The notes under the pieces: model-generated | What the model saw: only the letters and a program-made list of their open reading frames with translations | What the model was told of the DNA's origin: nothing | Database searches by the model: none | Assembly (NCBI GenBank): GCA_036675345.1 | Contig: JAKFFE010000022.1 | Span: 317,236-381,235 of the forward strand | Length of the DNA: 64,000 nt | Source of the DNA: JALYOC01 sp036675345 | Lineage (GTDB): Bacteria; Myxococcota; Myxococcia; Myxococcales; Myxococcaceae | Reading direction: 5' to 3' | Translations under genes and position numbers: made by a program | Part shown: one piece after another, positions 43,621 to 51,848 of the stretch | How positions within the stretch are numbered: position 1 is the first letter of the stretch | Layout of the letters: every line of letters begins with the position of its first letter

Positions 43621-44796
43621 ATGCGGCTGCTCCCCCGGTCCAAGGCCAGGGTCCGTCGCACCCCTCGCGCCAAGCGGGCGGCGGACTTCGATCTGGCGGT
43701 GGCCGAGTTCTTCATGCGGATCGCCCTGGAGGAGGCCGCCAAGGGCGTGGGCCGCACCAGCCCCAACCCGGCGGTGGGCGCGATCCTGGTCAAGGCGGGG
43801 CGGATCATCGCCCGCGGCTTCCACCAGAAGGCGGGCAGCGCGCACGCGGAGGTGGTGGCGCTGCAGGCCGCCGGCGCCCAGGCCCGGGGCGCGGACCTGT
43901 ACACCACCCTGGAGCCTTGCGATCACTTCGGGCGGACGCCGCCCTGCTCGCAGGCGATCCTCACTGCCGGGGTGCGCCGGGTGTTCTGTGGTTCGGCCGA
44001 TCCCAACCCGCTGGTCAGCGGCAAGGGCGTGGCGCGGCTGCAGGCCGCGGGGGTGGAGGTGCGGACCGGGATCCTCCAGGCGGAGGCGGACGCCCTCAAC
44101 CGACCCTTCTTCAAAGCGGTCACCACAGGGCTGCCCTACGTCACCCTCAAGGCGGCGGTGACCCTGGATGGCAAGCTGGCCACCGCCACCGGTGACTCGA
44201 AGTGGGTGACCGGGGAGGAGGCGCGAGTGCACGTGCACCGGCTGCGCAACCGGGTGGATGCGATCCTGGTGGGCGGCAACACGGTGCGGTTGGACGATCC
44301 GCAGCTGACCACCCGCCTCCCCAAGGGAGAGCAGGGGAGGGATCCGGTCCGGGTGGTGGTGGACTCGCACCTGGGGCTGCCGCTGACCCGCAAGCTGTTC
44401 CAGCCGGGAGGACCGCGCACCATCGTCGCCACCCTGGAGGCGGAGGACTCGCCGCGGGCGCGGAAGCTGAAGGCCCGCGGGGTGGAGGTCTGGAGGATGC
44501 CTTCCCGCGGCGGCCGGGTCTCGCTGACGCCGCTGTTGCGTCGGCTGGGGAAGGAAGGGCTGTCCCACGTGCTGGCCGAAGGCGGCGCGGAGCTGTTCGC
44601 CAGCCTGATCCAGGCCCGGCTGGCCGATGAGCTGTGGCTGTTCCTCGCACCCAAGCTGCTGGGCGCGGAGGGCCGCTCCTGGGCGGGCCCGTTGAAGATT
44701 CGCTCGATGGCAAAGGCACTTGCGACCGGTTCGCTGCAGGTCGAGCGGTTCGGCGCCGATCTTTTGCTTCGTGCGTCACTGCGAAACGACGCCTAG
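43621..44796 (+). CDS. ribD: Bifunctional riboflavin deaminase/reductase RibD
   Basis: A 391-residue enzyme catalysing the deaminase and reductase steps of riboflavin synthesis. The deaminase domain has His75-Ala-Glu77 and the zinc Cys pair in EPCDHFGRTPPCSQ (Cys100, Cys109). The reductase domain (about 170-391) contains KAAVTLDGKLATATGDSKWVTG and VLAEGGAELFASLI. About 20 basic residues precede the deaminase core. It follows nrdR by eight bases. The next genes of the pathway are separated by a STAS gene. Confidence 0.94.
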   Translation: MRLLPRSKARVRRTPRAKRAADFDLAVAEFFMRIALEEAAKGVGRTSPNPAVGAILVKAGRIIARGFHQKAGSAHAEVVALQAAGAQARGADLYTTLEPCDHFGRTPPCSQAILTAGVRRVFCGSADPNPLVSGKGVARLQAAGVEVRTGILQAEADALNRPFFKAVTTGLPYVTLKAAVTLDGKLATATGDSKWVTGEEARVHVHRLRNRVDAILVGGNTVRLDDPQLTTRLPKGEQGRDPVRVVVDSHLGLPLTRKLFQPGGPRTIVATLEAEDSPRARKLKARGVEVWRMPSRGGRVSLTPLLRRLGKEGLSHVLAEGGAELFASLIQARLADELWLFLAPKLLGAEGRSWAGPLKIRSMAKALATGSLQVERFGADLLLRASLRNDA

Positions 44797-44814
44797 GAAT
44801 CGTACCGGGGGCCT

Positions 44815-44843
44815 TTGACTCTCCGGGTACGGGTGGAGATCAT
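44815..44843 (+). promoter_or_regulatory. Possible promoter for the STAS gene
   Basis: TTGACT (44815-44820) and GATCAT (44838-44843) are 17 bases apart. The -35 box lies inside an imperfect inverted repeat (CGTACCGG near 44801 and CCGGGTACG near 44822). The -10 box matches consensus at four of six positions, so this is a tentative call. Confidence 0.4.
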
Positions 44844-44922
44844 TCGCCTTCACTCTGGGTGCTGGGAGGGCGCCTCGGAGGCAGGGAAGTCGGGGCGCGA
44901 GAGTGTCCAGGCTTCCGGGGGG

Positions 44923-45270
44923 ATGTGCGTGGAGCAGACCAGTGCCGGGCCGGCAGCGGACGTGGCCCATGAGTCGACCGAGTCGGAGCCGGGGACCTTG
45001 TTGCTGGAGATCGGCCGGGTGTTCGACGTGCCCGAGGCGTGGCTGGTGCGCGACGCGATCACCCGCGCGTCCCCGGACCTGAAGCTGACCCTGGATTTCC
45101 ATCGCACCGCGGAGCTGCACGACTTCGCCCTCGCGGTGCTGATCGAGCTGCTCTCCCGCGAGAGCCGGCGGGTGGAGATCCATGGGCTCAATGCGCACCA
45201 GCGGTCGCTGCTCCGTCTGCTGGGCCGTCCGCTGAGCGGTGGAACCACCGTGGTCGGCCAGGGCCGCTAG
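44923..45270 (+). CDS. STAS-like domain protein between ribD and ribE
   Basis: A protein of about 115 residues (ATG at 44923 after GGGGGG; a GTG two codons later and an upstream in-frame ATG are alternatives). After a polar N-terminal tail it has the alternating strand-helix layout of STAS/anti-sigma-antagonist domains: LLLEIGRVFDVPEAWLVRDAI, LKLTLDFHRTAELHDFALAVLIELL (described by outline) and VEIHGLNAHQRSLLRLLG. The Ser normally phosphorylated in SpoIIAA-like proteins is not in its usual DSSG context. It may be a regulatory scaffold. Its place in the riboflavin run is unusual. Confidence 0.6.
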   Translation: MCVEQTSAGPAADVAHESTESEPGTLLLEIGRVFDVPEAWLVRDAITRASPDLKLTLDFHRTAELHDFALAVLIELLSRESRRVEIHGLNAHQRSLLRLLGRPLSGGTTVVGQGR

Positions 45271-45297
45271 CCCGCTCGTCTGGGGATGAAGGTCGCG

Positions 45298-45323
45298 GCG
45301 CTCTTCTTCTAGCCAGAAGGCGC
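45298..45323 (+). terminator. Hairpin after the STAS gene
   Basis: GCGC-T-CTTCT pairs with AGAAG-GCGC around a seven-base loop (TCTAGCC), giving a 9-bp stem with one bulged T. It lies 27 bases after the STAS stop. No T-run follows directly, so termination would be weak. Confidence 0.4.
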
Positions 45324-45346
45324 ACGCCCTCCCGGCTGGCTGACGC

Positions 45347-45379
45347 GGCGCAGCGCCGGGGGGCCATTTTCGCTATAAG
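45347..45379 (+). promoter_or_regulatory. ribE upstream element: shared palindrome, TTTTCGC and TATAAG
   Basis: GGCGCAGCGCCGG (45347-45359) and TTTTCGC (45367-45373) repeat the pair found upstream of acpP, with seven rather than nine bases between them. TATAAG (45374-45379) follows directly and ends eight bases before the ribE ATG, so transcription would begin at or next to the start codon. No -35 consensus is visible. Confidence 0.45.
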
Positions 45380-45387
45380 CGCAGCGG

Positions 45388-46038
45388 ATGTTCACCGGGC
45401 TCGTCCAGGATGTTGGCGTCGTGCTTCGCCTCGAGCAGGGGCCGATGACGGATCTGTGGATCCGCACCTCCCTGGGGGCCGCCGACTTCGCCCTCGGGGA
45501 GTCCATCGCCATCGACGGGGTCTGTCTGACCGTGGTCCAGCGGGAAGGGGACCGGTTCCTGGTCCAGGCCTCGCCGGAGACGCTGCGCCGCTCCACCCTG
45601 GGTGACTTCCAGGTGGGCTCGCAGGTCAACCTGGAGCGGGCCTTGCGGCTGTCCGATCGCCTGGGTGGCCACCTGGTGCTGGGGCATGTGGACGCGGTGG
45701 GACAGCTGCTGTCCAAGCGGACCGAGGGCGGGACGGTGGTGCTGGAGATCTCGCTGCCCGAGGCCCTGGCGCCCTTCTTCATCGAGAAGGGGTCGGTCAC
45801 CGTGGATGGGATCAGCCTCACCGTGAACACCCTGGGCCCCGGCAGCTTCTCGGTGGCGCTGATCCCCGAGACCCAGACCCGGACCACCCTGCCTGCCAAG
45901 ACGGTCGGGCAGCGGGTGAATCTGGAGGGCGATGTGATCGGCAAGTATGTGGCCCGGCTGTACGGCGTCTCGCCGCGGACCGGGCTGAGTGAGGACGTCC
46001 TCCGCGCGGCCGGCAGCTGGGCGCAGGGACGCAAGTAG
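45388..46038 (+). CDS. ribE: Riboflavin synthase alpha subunit
   Basis: A 216-residue enzyme that dismutates two lumazines into riboflavin and a pyrimidine. Two homologous lumazine-binding barrels are visible: MFTGLVQDVGVV at the N-terminus with ESIAIDGVCLTVV, and the second repeat GHVDAVGQLL with KGSVTVDGISLTVN. No clear Shine-Dalgarno precedes the ATG; a leaderless transcript is possible. It is followed by ribBA 23 bases later. Confidence 0.95.
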   Translation: MFTGLVQDVGVVLRLEQGPMTDLWIRTSLGAADFALGESIAIDGVCLTVVQREGDRFLVQASPETLRRSTLGDFQVGSQVNLERALRLSDRLGGHLVLGHVDAVGQLLSKRTEGGTVVLEISLPEALAPFFIEKGSVTVDGISLTVNTLGPGSFSVALIPETQTRTTLPAKTVGQRVNLEGDVIGKYVARLYGVSPRTGLSEDVLRAAGSWAQGRK

Positions 46039-46061
46039 CACTTCAATTTCGAGGGCGGACG

Positions 46062-47279
46062 ATGGCGACGGCGCGCAAGCAGGACAGTGTGGGGCTGGTG
46101 AAGCAGGCGCTGGCGGAGATCCGGCGGGGCCGGATGGTGATCCTCACCGACGACGAGGACCGCGAGAACGAAGGCGACCTGGTGATGGCCGCGGAGAAGG
46201 TGACCGCGGCGGACATCAACTTCATGGCCACCCACGCCCGGGGGTTGATCTGCCTGACCCTCACCGAGGAGCGGATCCGCGCGCTGAACCTGCCGCTGAT
46301 GGTCCACGACAACACCTCGCCCTACCAGACGGCGTTCACTGTCTCCATCGAGGCGGCCAAGGGCGTCACCACCGGCATCTCCGCCCAGGACCGCGCCACC
46401 ACCGTGCTGGCCGCGGTGGCCCCGGACGCCAAGCCCGGCGACCTCAGCCGGCCCGGGCACATCTTCCCCCTCCGTGCCCGTGACGGCGGGGTGCTGGTCC
46501 GCACCGGGCAGACCGAAGGGTCGGTGGATCTGTCCCGGCTGGCGGGGCTGCGTCCGGCGGGGGTGATCTGCGAGGTGATGAAGGCGGACGGCACCATGGC
46601 CCGCCGCCCGGAGCTGGAGCGGTTCGCCAAGAAGCACAAGCTGGTGATGCTGTCGGTGGCGGACATCATCCGCTACCGGCTGGAGCATGAGCGGCTGATC
46701 CGCCGGCTGTCCGAGCGGACCATCGTCCGCCCCTCCGGCAAGGAGTACCGGGCCTACGCCTTTGGCAGCGACGTGGACTCGCTGGTCCACGTGGCCCTGG
46801 TGCACGGCACTCCCACTGCCCGCACTCCGGTGCTGACCCGGGTCCACCGGGGGTGCGTGGCCGGCGACGTGCTGGGGGATACCGGCTGTGACTGTGGCCG
46901 CCAGCTCCAGTCCGCCTTCGACCAGATCGAGGCCGCCGGGCAGGGGGTGGTGGTCTATCTGCAGAAGCACATGTCGCCCTCCCAGCGGCTGGCCTGCACC
47001 CACACCCCCAATGAAGAGGTGGTGCAGGGCGCCCAGGATCAGACCCGGCTGCGGGAGTTCGGGGTGGGGGCGCAGATCCTCAAGGACCTGGGGCTGTCCC
47101 GGCTGCGCTTGCTGACGGACAACCCGAAGAAGATCGTGGGCCTGGAGAGCTACGCCCTGGAGGTGGTGGAGCAGGTCCCGCTCAGCGCCGCGCCCGCCCG
47201 GACCCGCAAACCCCGGATTGCCGCCCGCAGCGCGCTGCGCGGAAGACGGGGCTTACGGAAGCTGCCCCGGGTGGATTAA
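46062..47279 (+). CDS. ribBA: RibBA: DHBP synthase fused to a divergent GTP cyclohydrolase II domain
   Basis: A 405-residue fusion. The N-terminal 3,4-dihydroxy-2-butanone-4-phosphate synthase (about 1-205) is intact: DDEDRENEGDL, THARGLICL, TGISAQDRATT and RTGQTEGSVDL. The C-terminal cyclohydrolase II part keeps the zinc site (Cys-x10-Cys-x-Cys in HRGCVAGDVLGDTGCDCG) and the end LLTDNPKKIVGL. In place of the conserved R-x-E-G-R-G-I-G loop and the following AYxLQ segment it has GQGVVVYLQKHMSPSQRL. The cyclohydrolase may therefore be inactive or altered. A basic C-terminal tail extends the protein. Confidence 0.88.
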   Translation: MATARKQDSVGLVKQALAEIRRGRMVILTDDEDRENEGDLVMAAEKVTAADINFMATHARGLICLTLTEERIRALNLPLMVHDNTSPYQTAFTVSIEAAKGVTTGISAQDRATTVLAAVAPDAKPGDLSRPGHIFPLRARDGGVLVRTGQTEGSVDLSRLAGLRPAGVICEVMKADGTMARRPELERFAKKHKLVMLSVADIIRYRLEHERLIRRLSERTIVRPSGKEYRAYAFGSDVDSLVHVALVHGTPTARTPVLTRVHRGCVAGDVLGDTGCDCGRQLQSAFDQIEAAGQGVVVYLQKHMSPSQRLACTHTPNEEVVQGAQDQTRLREFGVGAQILKDLGLSRLRLLTDNPKKIVGLESYALEVVEQVPLSAAPARTRKPRIAARSALRGRRGLRKLPRVD

Positions 47280-47292
47280 AGGAGCGGCGCAC

Positions 47293-47778
47293 ATGTCGCG
47301 TACCTTCGAAGGAAATCTCGTCTCGCCCAAGGGCCGCTTCGCGCTCTGCGTGGCCAGGTTCAATGCCTTCATCACCGAGGAGCTGCTCTCCGGCGCGCAG
47401 GACGCGCTGGTCCGGCACGGCGTCTCGGCCGATGACATCGATGTCTTCCGCGTCCCCGGCACGTTCGAACTCTCGGCGCTGGTCCGCCGGGTGGCGGAGA
47501 GCAACCAGTACGCGGGCGTGGTGGCGCTGGGCGCGGTGATCCGCGGCGGCACCCCCCACTTCGACTACGTGGCCTCGGAAGTGGCCAAGGGGATCGGCGC
47601 GGTGGCCTTCACCGCCGACTGCGCGGTGACCTTCGGGGTGCTGACCACCGACTCGGTGGAGCAGGCCATCGACCGCGCCGGCACCAAGGCCGGCAACAAG
47701 GGCGCCGACGCCGCCATCGCCTGTATCGAGCTGGTGAACCTGTTCGCCAAGCTCCCCAGCGCCGAGAAGAGGAAGTAG
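47293..47778 (+). CDS. ribH: 6,7-dimethyl-8-ribityllumazine synthase
   Basis: A 161-residue subunit of lumazine synthase, which joins the RibB and RibD products. Motifs: CVARFNAFITEELL at the N-terminus, VPGTFELSALVRR and GAVIRGGTPHFDYVA with the catalytic His. The family norm is RGETPHF, so Gly replaces Glu here. The start at 47293 is preceded by AAAGGAGCGG. NusB follows with no gap, the usual order. Confidence 0.95.
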   Translation: MSRTFEGNLVSPKGRFALCVARFNAFITEELLSGAQDALVRHGVSADDIDVFRVPGTFELSALVRRVAESNQYAGVVALGAVIRGGTPHFDYVASEVAKGIGAVAFTADCAVTFGVLTTDSVEQAIDRAGTKAGNKGADAAIACIELVNLFAKLPSAEKRK

Positions 47779-48210
47779 ATGGGCGCCCGACGGCAGGGGC
47801 GTGAGCGCGCCCTCCAGGCCCTGTACCAACTGGAGATGGCCCAGACCACGCCCCTGGACGCTTTGGAGGCGGCCTGGACCTCCGACGACGACGGCGGCCC
47901 CGCCGGCAAGCCGGACCCGGAGGCACGCCGTTTCGCCGCCGAGCTGGTGGAGGGGGTTTGGAAGAACCTCAAGGAGATCGACGGGCTGATCCAGGACCAC
48001 AGCCACAACTGGCGGGTGGATCGGATGTCCCGCATCGATCGCAACGTGCTGCGCCTGGCGATCTTCGAGCTGCGCTTCCGTCCGGAGATCCCCCGCAAGG
48101 TGACCCTCAACGAGGCGATCGAGCTGGGGAAGAACTTCGGGGCCGAGGAGAGCGCCGGGTTCATCAACGGCCTGCTGGACCGGGTGGCCACGGTGCTGGG
48201 GAAGCCGTAA
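47779..48210 (+). CDS. nusB: Transcription antitermination factor NusB
   Basis: A 143-residue all-helical RNA-binding protein of rRNA antitermination complexes, acting with NusE/S10 on boxA RNA. Motifs: RRQGRERALQALYQLE at the N-terminus, WRVDRMSRIDRNVLRLAIFEL and TLNEAIELGKNFGAEESAGFINGLLD (both classical; shown by their ends). It starts at the base after the ribH stop. An Asp/Gly-rich insertion near residue 35 is unremarkable. Confidence 0.95.
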   Translation: MGARRQGRERALQALYQLEMAQTTPLDALEAAWTSDDDGGPAGKPDPEARRFAAELVEGVWKNLKEIDGLIQDHSHNWRVDRMSRIDRNVLRLAIFELRFRPEIPRKVTLNEAIELGKNFGAEESAGFINGLLDRVATVLGKP

Positions 48211-48214
48211 CCCC

Positions 48215-48694
48215 GTGCAGCTGACCACCCACGAGCCTGGCTTCGAGAGCCTGGACACCCTCTCCGACCTGGAGGCGCTGTGCGTCTTCGTGGGCGAGGA
48301 CGAGCGGCCCCTGCGCGGCATCGCCGGCTATCTGGACTGGCGGATGTGCGGGGGAATCTCCCGGGTGCTGGTCAGTGAGTTCTTCCGGGGCGCGGCCGGG
48401 GACTGTCTGCTGATCCCCTCCCAGGGGCGGATCGCCATTCCCCGCGTCTTCGTGTGCGGGCTGGGGCCGACCCAGGGGGCCAAAGAGCAGCTGGGCTCGC
48501 TGATGACCGCCGCGGCCGACCGGCTGACCAAGGCCAGGATCCGGACGGTGGCCCTGGAGCTGCCCCAGCTTCCCGGGCTGGACGAGGCCGAGCGGGTCCG
48601 GGTGATCCGCGAGCGCTTCCTGCCCAAGTTCAAGGGAGACCGGGTGGCCGTCCTGGCCGACAAGTCGGTGGCGAAGCTGTTGCCGTCGGTCTGA
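48215..48694 (+). CDS. Stand-alone peptidase M17 N-terminal-like (macro-fold) protein
   Basis: A 159-residue protein starting with GTG four bases after nusB. The pattern LCVFVGEDERPLRGIAGYLDWRMCG, then a glycine-rich turn and a late LALELPQLPG-type strand (here VALELPQLPG), resembles the N-terminal macro-like domain of leucyl aminopeptidases, without the catalytic peptidase domain that normally follows. It may be a regulatory or ligand-binding remnant of that family. Assignment is by general likeness only. Confidence 0.6.
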   Translation: MQLTTHEPGFESLDTLSDLEALCVFVGEDERPLRGIAGYLDWRMCGGISRVLVSEFFRGAAGDCLLIPSQGRIAIPRVFVCGLGPTQGAKEQLGSLMTAAADRLTKARIRTVALELPQLPGLDEAERVRVIRERFLPKFKGDRVAVLADKSVAKLLPSV

Positions 48695-48776
48695 AGATTT
48701 CGGCCGTTGGCAGTCAAACCGGGGCCGGACGGTAGGCAGAGCAAGTCCCCCCGCGCCCTGCTACGATTCTGGGACA

Positions 48777-49148
48777 GTGGGATTCAAGGTTCTCATCGTC
48801 GAGGACTCCAAGGCCTCGCGAGACTTCATCGCTGCTGCCGTCGAGGCGGTGGCCGGGGTCCGGGCAATCTCCACCCACAGTGGCTTCGAGGCGCTCAAGC
48901 TGCTGCCTCGCCACAAGTTCGACCTGATCATCACCGACATCAACATGCCGGACATCAACGGGCTCGAGCTGATCAACTTCGTGAAGAAGAACCCGAACTA
49001 CCGGCGCACGCCGCTGTTCATCATCACCACCGAGGGCCGCGAGCAGGACCGCGAGCGCGGGCTGGCGCTGGGCGCGGTGGAGTACCTGGTCAAGCCCTTC
49101 GAACCGCAGAGCCTGGAAGGCCTCCTGCGCAGGTACCTTGGGCTCTAG
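48777..49148 (+). CDS. CheY-like receiver, first gene of the chemosensory operon
   Basis: A 123-residue single-domain receiver: VEDSK near 8-12, phospho-acceptor Asp54 in ITDINMPDING, the switch Thr-Thr in FIITTEG and the Lys in LVKPFEP. The GTG start lies ten bases after a -10-like TACGAT (48762-48767), so the RNA may be nearly leaderless. cheA begins at the base after its stop, so CheA is the likely phosphodonor. No DNA-binding domain is present. Confidence 0.9.
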   Translation: MGFKVLIVEDSKASRDFIAAAVEAVAGVRAISTHSGFEALKLLPRHKFDLIITDINMPDINGLELINFVKKNPNYRRTPLFIITTEGREQDRERGLALGAVEYLVKPFEPQSLEGLLRRYLGL

Positions 49149-51290
49149 GTGAGCGACAGGGGCCGCGAGCGGTCGGAGTTCCTGGCCGAGTCCGCCGAGA
49201 TCCTGGAGACGCTGGGTCGCGATCTGCTGGTCCTGGACGAAGGCCGGGGTGGGGAGCTGGATCCGGAGCTGCTCAACGGGATCTTCCGCGGGGCGCATTC
49301 GCTCAAGGGTCTGGCCGGAATGTTCGGCGAGGACCGGCTGGCCACCCTGGCCCACGCCGCCGAGGACCTGCTGGATCACCTCCGGCTGGGCAAGGTGGAG
49401 GCCAGCGACCCGGTGGTGGATTCGCTGGTGGAGGTGGTGGACGTGCTGCAGGCCCTGCTGGCGGAGGCCTCCCGCGAGGAGACCACCGGCGCGCTGGGCT
49501 CGCGGGCCACGGGCCTGGCCGCCCGGCTGCGCGGGCTGACCCAGGCCACCGCCCCGGCCCAGGTGGATCTGCTGGATCAGCTGGACCTGGATCCGGCCAC
49601 CCGCAAGGTGTTCACCGAGTACGAGGAGCACCGCCTGCGCGAGAACCTGCGCAAGGGGATGTCCCTGTACCGGGTGCGCGCGGAGTTCGATCTCTCCGAC
49701 TTCGATGTGGGGCTGGCCAAGCTCAACGGGCAGCTCAAGCCGCTGGGGGAGGTGATCAGCACCTTGCCCTCCCAGCGCCCGGGGGACGAGACCGGGATCG
49801 CGTTTGATCTGATCTACGGGACCCGCCGGCCGGAGCGCGAGCTGCTGGCCGCCCTGGAGGGGACCCCGGCCACCGCCGAACGTCTGGGCCGACTGGAGCC
49901 GGCGGCGCTGGCTCCGGAACCTCCGGCCGCCCCGGTGGGAAAGACGCCGAAGAAGCCGCGCCGGGCCAAGGGGGCCAAGCCTTTGCCTCCTGCGCCGGCG
50001 GTCTCCAACGTCACCGCGCTGCCCTCCTCCAACGGCGCCGCGCCGGCCCGGGCGGACAGCGAGGCCAGCCTCCGCTCCTTGACCGAGACGGTGCGGGTGG
50101 ACATCCGCCGGCTGGACTCGCTGATGAACGCGGTGGGTGAGCTGTTGCTGATCAAGGGCAACCTGCAGCGGCTGGCGGAGAGCGCCGGTCACTCCTCGGC
50201 GATCGGCCCCTCCCGGGCCTGGTCCCAGGAGCTGACCCGTGAGTCGCGGGCGCTGGAGCGCAAGCTGGAGGAGGTGCAGGAGGGGCTGCTGGGCGCACGG
50301 ATGGTGCCCCTGGGCCAGGTGTTCGAGAAGCTGGCCCGGCTGGTGCGCCGGCTGGCCCGCGATGCGGGCAAGGAGCTGGAACTGGTGCTCTCCGGCGGCG
50401 AGGTGGAATTGGACAAGCTGATCGTGGAGGAGCTCTCCGATCCGCTGATGCACACCATCCGCAACGCGATCGATCACGGGATCGAGGCCCCGGAGGTGCG
50501 GGAGGCGCAGGGCAAGCCGCGCAAGGGGCGGATCTCGCTGCGGGCCGTCCAGCGGGGCAACCGGGTGTTGCTGGAGGTCTCCGACGACGGGGCGGGGATC
50601 AACGAGGAGCGGGTGCGGGAGGTGGCGGTACAGCGCGGCCTGCTCACCGCCGACGAGGCCCGCGAGCTGCCCACCCGGGAGGCGCAGAACCTGATTTTCA
50701 CCCCCGGCTTCTCCACCGCCCGCTCCATCTCCGAGCTCTCCGGCCGGGGGGTGGGCCTGGACGTGGTGAAGACCAACATCGCCAGCCTCTCCGGGTTGAT
50801 CGACGTGCACAGCGAACGGGGAAACGGCACCACCTTCGAGATCACCCTCCCGGTGACCCTGGCCATCGTCCGCGCGCTGGTGGTGGGCGCGGAGGGCCGG
50901 ACCTACGCCATCCCCCTCTCCGGGGTGCTGGAGATCCTCTCCCTCTCTGCTTCAGAGGTGCGGACGGTGGAGCGGCGGGAGCTGCTGCCGGTGCGCGGAC
51001 GGACCCTGCCGCTGGTGCGCCTGGCGCCGCTGTTCGGCCACGGCCCGGGGACCACCGGACCGCTGTTCGCGCTGGTGCTGGGGCTGGCCCAGGAGCGGAT
51101 CGCCCTGGTGGTGGATCAGCTGCACGGACAGCAGGACATCGTGGTCAAGCCGCTGGGCGGGAGGTTGAGCCACATCCGGGGGATCTCCGGGGCCACCGAC
51201 CTGGGCAACCGTCAGACGGTGCTGGTGCTGGACGTGGGGGCGCTGATCGAGGACAGCGTCGCCCCGGAGTGGAAGGCGGAGGCCCTGTAG
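49149..51290 (+). CDS. cheA: Chemotaxis-type histidine kinase CheA
   Basis: A 713-residue kinase. The Hpt domain carries phospho-His50 in RGAHSLKGLAG. A P2-like segment (about 145-250) and a Pro/Ala/Lys-rich linker follow, then a P3 dimerisation helix pair (VRVDIRRLDSLMNAVGELLL, outlined). The ATPase domain has the N-box HTIRNAIDHG and the G-boxes DDGAGI and GRGVGLDVVK. The C-terminal CheW-like domain starts near 555. All catalytic elements are present. The GTG start adjoins the receiver stop. No receptor gene is nearby, so the input signal is unknown. Confidence 0.94.
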   Translation: MSDRGRERSEFLAESAEILETLGRDLLVLDEGRGGELDPELLNGIFRGAHSLKGLAGMFGEDRLATLAHAAEDLLDHLRLGKVEASDPVVDSLVEVVDVLQALLAEASREETTGALGSRATGLAARLRGLTQATAPAQVDLLDQLDLDPATRKVFTEYEEHRLRENLRKGMSLYRVRAEFDLSDFDVGLAKLNGQLKPLGEVISTLPSQRPGDETGIAFDLIYGTRRPERELLAALEGTPATAERLGRLEPAALAPEPPAAPVGKTPKKPRRAKGAKPLPPAPAVSNVTALPSSNGAAPARADSEASLRSLTETVRVDIRRLDSLMNAVGELLLIKGNLQRLAESAGHSSAIGPSRAWSQELTRESRALERKLEEVQEGLLGARMVPLGQVFEKLARLVRRLARDAGKELELVLSGGEVELDKLIVEELSDPLMHTIRNAIDHGIEAPEVREAQGKPRKGRISLRAVQRGNRVLLEVSDDGAGINEERVREVAVQRGLLTADEARELPTREAQNLIFTPGFSTARSISELSGRGVGLDVVKTNIASLSGLIDVHSERGNGTTFEITLPVTLAIVRALVVGAEGRTYAIPLSGVLEILSLSASEVRTVERRELLPVRGRTLPLVRLAPLFGHGPGTTGPLFALVLGLAQERIALVVDQLHGQQDIVVKPLGGRLSHIRGISGATDLGNRQTVLVLDVGALIEDSVAPEWKAEAL

Positions 51291-51848
51291 GTGAGCCGCT
51301 TCGCCGAACAGCTGGAGCGGTTCTTCTACGACCCGCAGGAGGCGCTGCCGCCGGGGTTGGAGCTCCCCGAGCCCCGGGTGCAGCCCTCTGCCCGCCAGGC
51401 GCCGCCCGACGAGCGGCTGTGCTTCCGGCTGGAGAACGAGTGGTACGCGCTGCCGGTCTCGCTGGTCCGGGAGGTGTCCCGGGTCGCGCCGCTGACCGAG
51501 GTGCCGCGCGCGCCCGCCAGCCTCCTGGGGGTAATGAACCTGCGGGGAGAGGTGCTGCCGGTCTACGACCTCAAGCTCCGGCTGCGGCTGGCCACCCGTC
51601 CAGCGCCAATCGCCGGGCCGCGGGCGGATCGCACCGGGCTGCCCCGCTCGGCGCGGGTGATCATCCTGCGCAGTCCGCGGGGAGACGCGGCGGTGCTGGT
51701 GGACGCGGTGCAGGACGTGGTCCGGTTGATGCCCGCGGAGGTGGAACCTCCTCCCCGGGGCACCGCCGAGCGGGACGGGATCGTCGGACTGGGACGGCGG
51801 GGGGACCGGCTGTGGATCCTGCTGGACCCCGAGGCGGTGCTGGGATGA
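51291..51848 (+). CDS. CheW-like coupling protein (long form)
   Basis: A 185-residue protein whose first 40 residues are Pro-rich, followed by a CheW-like SH3-type double barrel (about 43-182): LCFRLENEWYALPVSLVREV, LLGVMNLRGEVLPVYDL and VLVDAVQDVVRL. It should couple CheA to a receptor or compete with the second CheW. The GTG start directly follows the cheA stop, and its end overlaps the next gene by four bases. Confidence 0.85.
   Translation: MSRFAEQLERFFYDPQEALPPGLELPEPRVQPSARQAPPDERLCFRLENEWYALPVSLVREVSRVAPLTEVPRAPASLLGVMNLRGEVLPVYDLKLRLRLATRPAPIAGPRADRTGLPRSARVIILRSPRGDAAVLVDAVQDVVRLMPAEVEPPPRGTAERDGIVGLGRRGDRLWILLDPEAVLG

Noticed and set aside
45271..45387. FMN riboswitch upstream of ribE
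   Set aside because: The conserved FMN-aptamer blocks are not present; only short hairpins and a promoter-like element are seen. The same holds upstream of ribD, where only eight bases separate it from nrdR.
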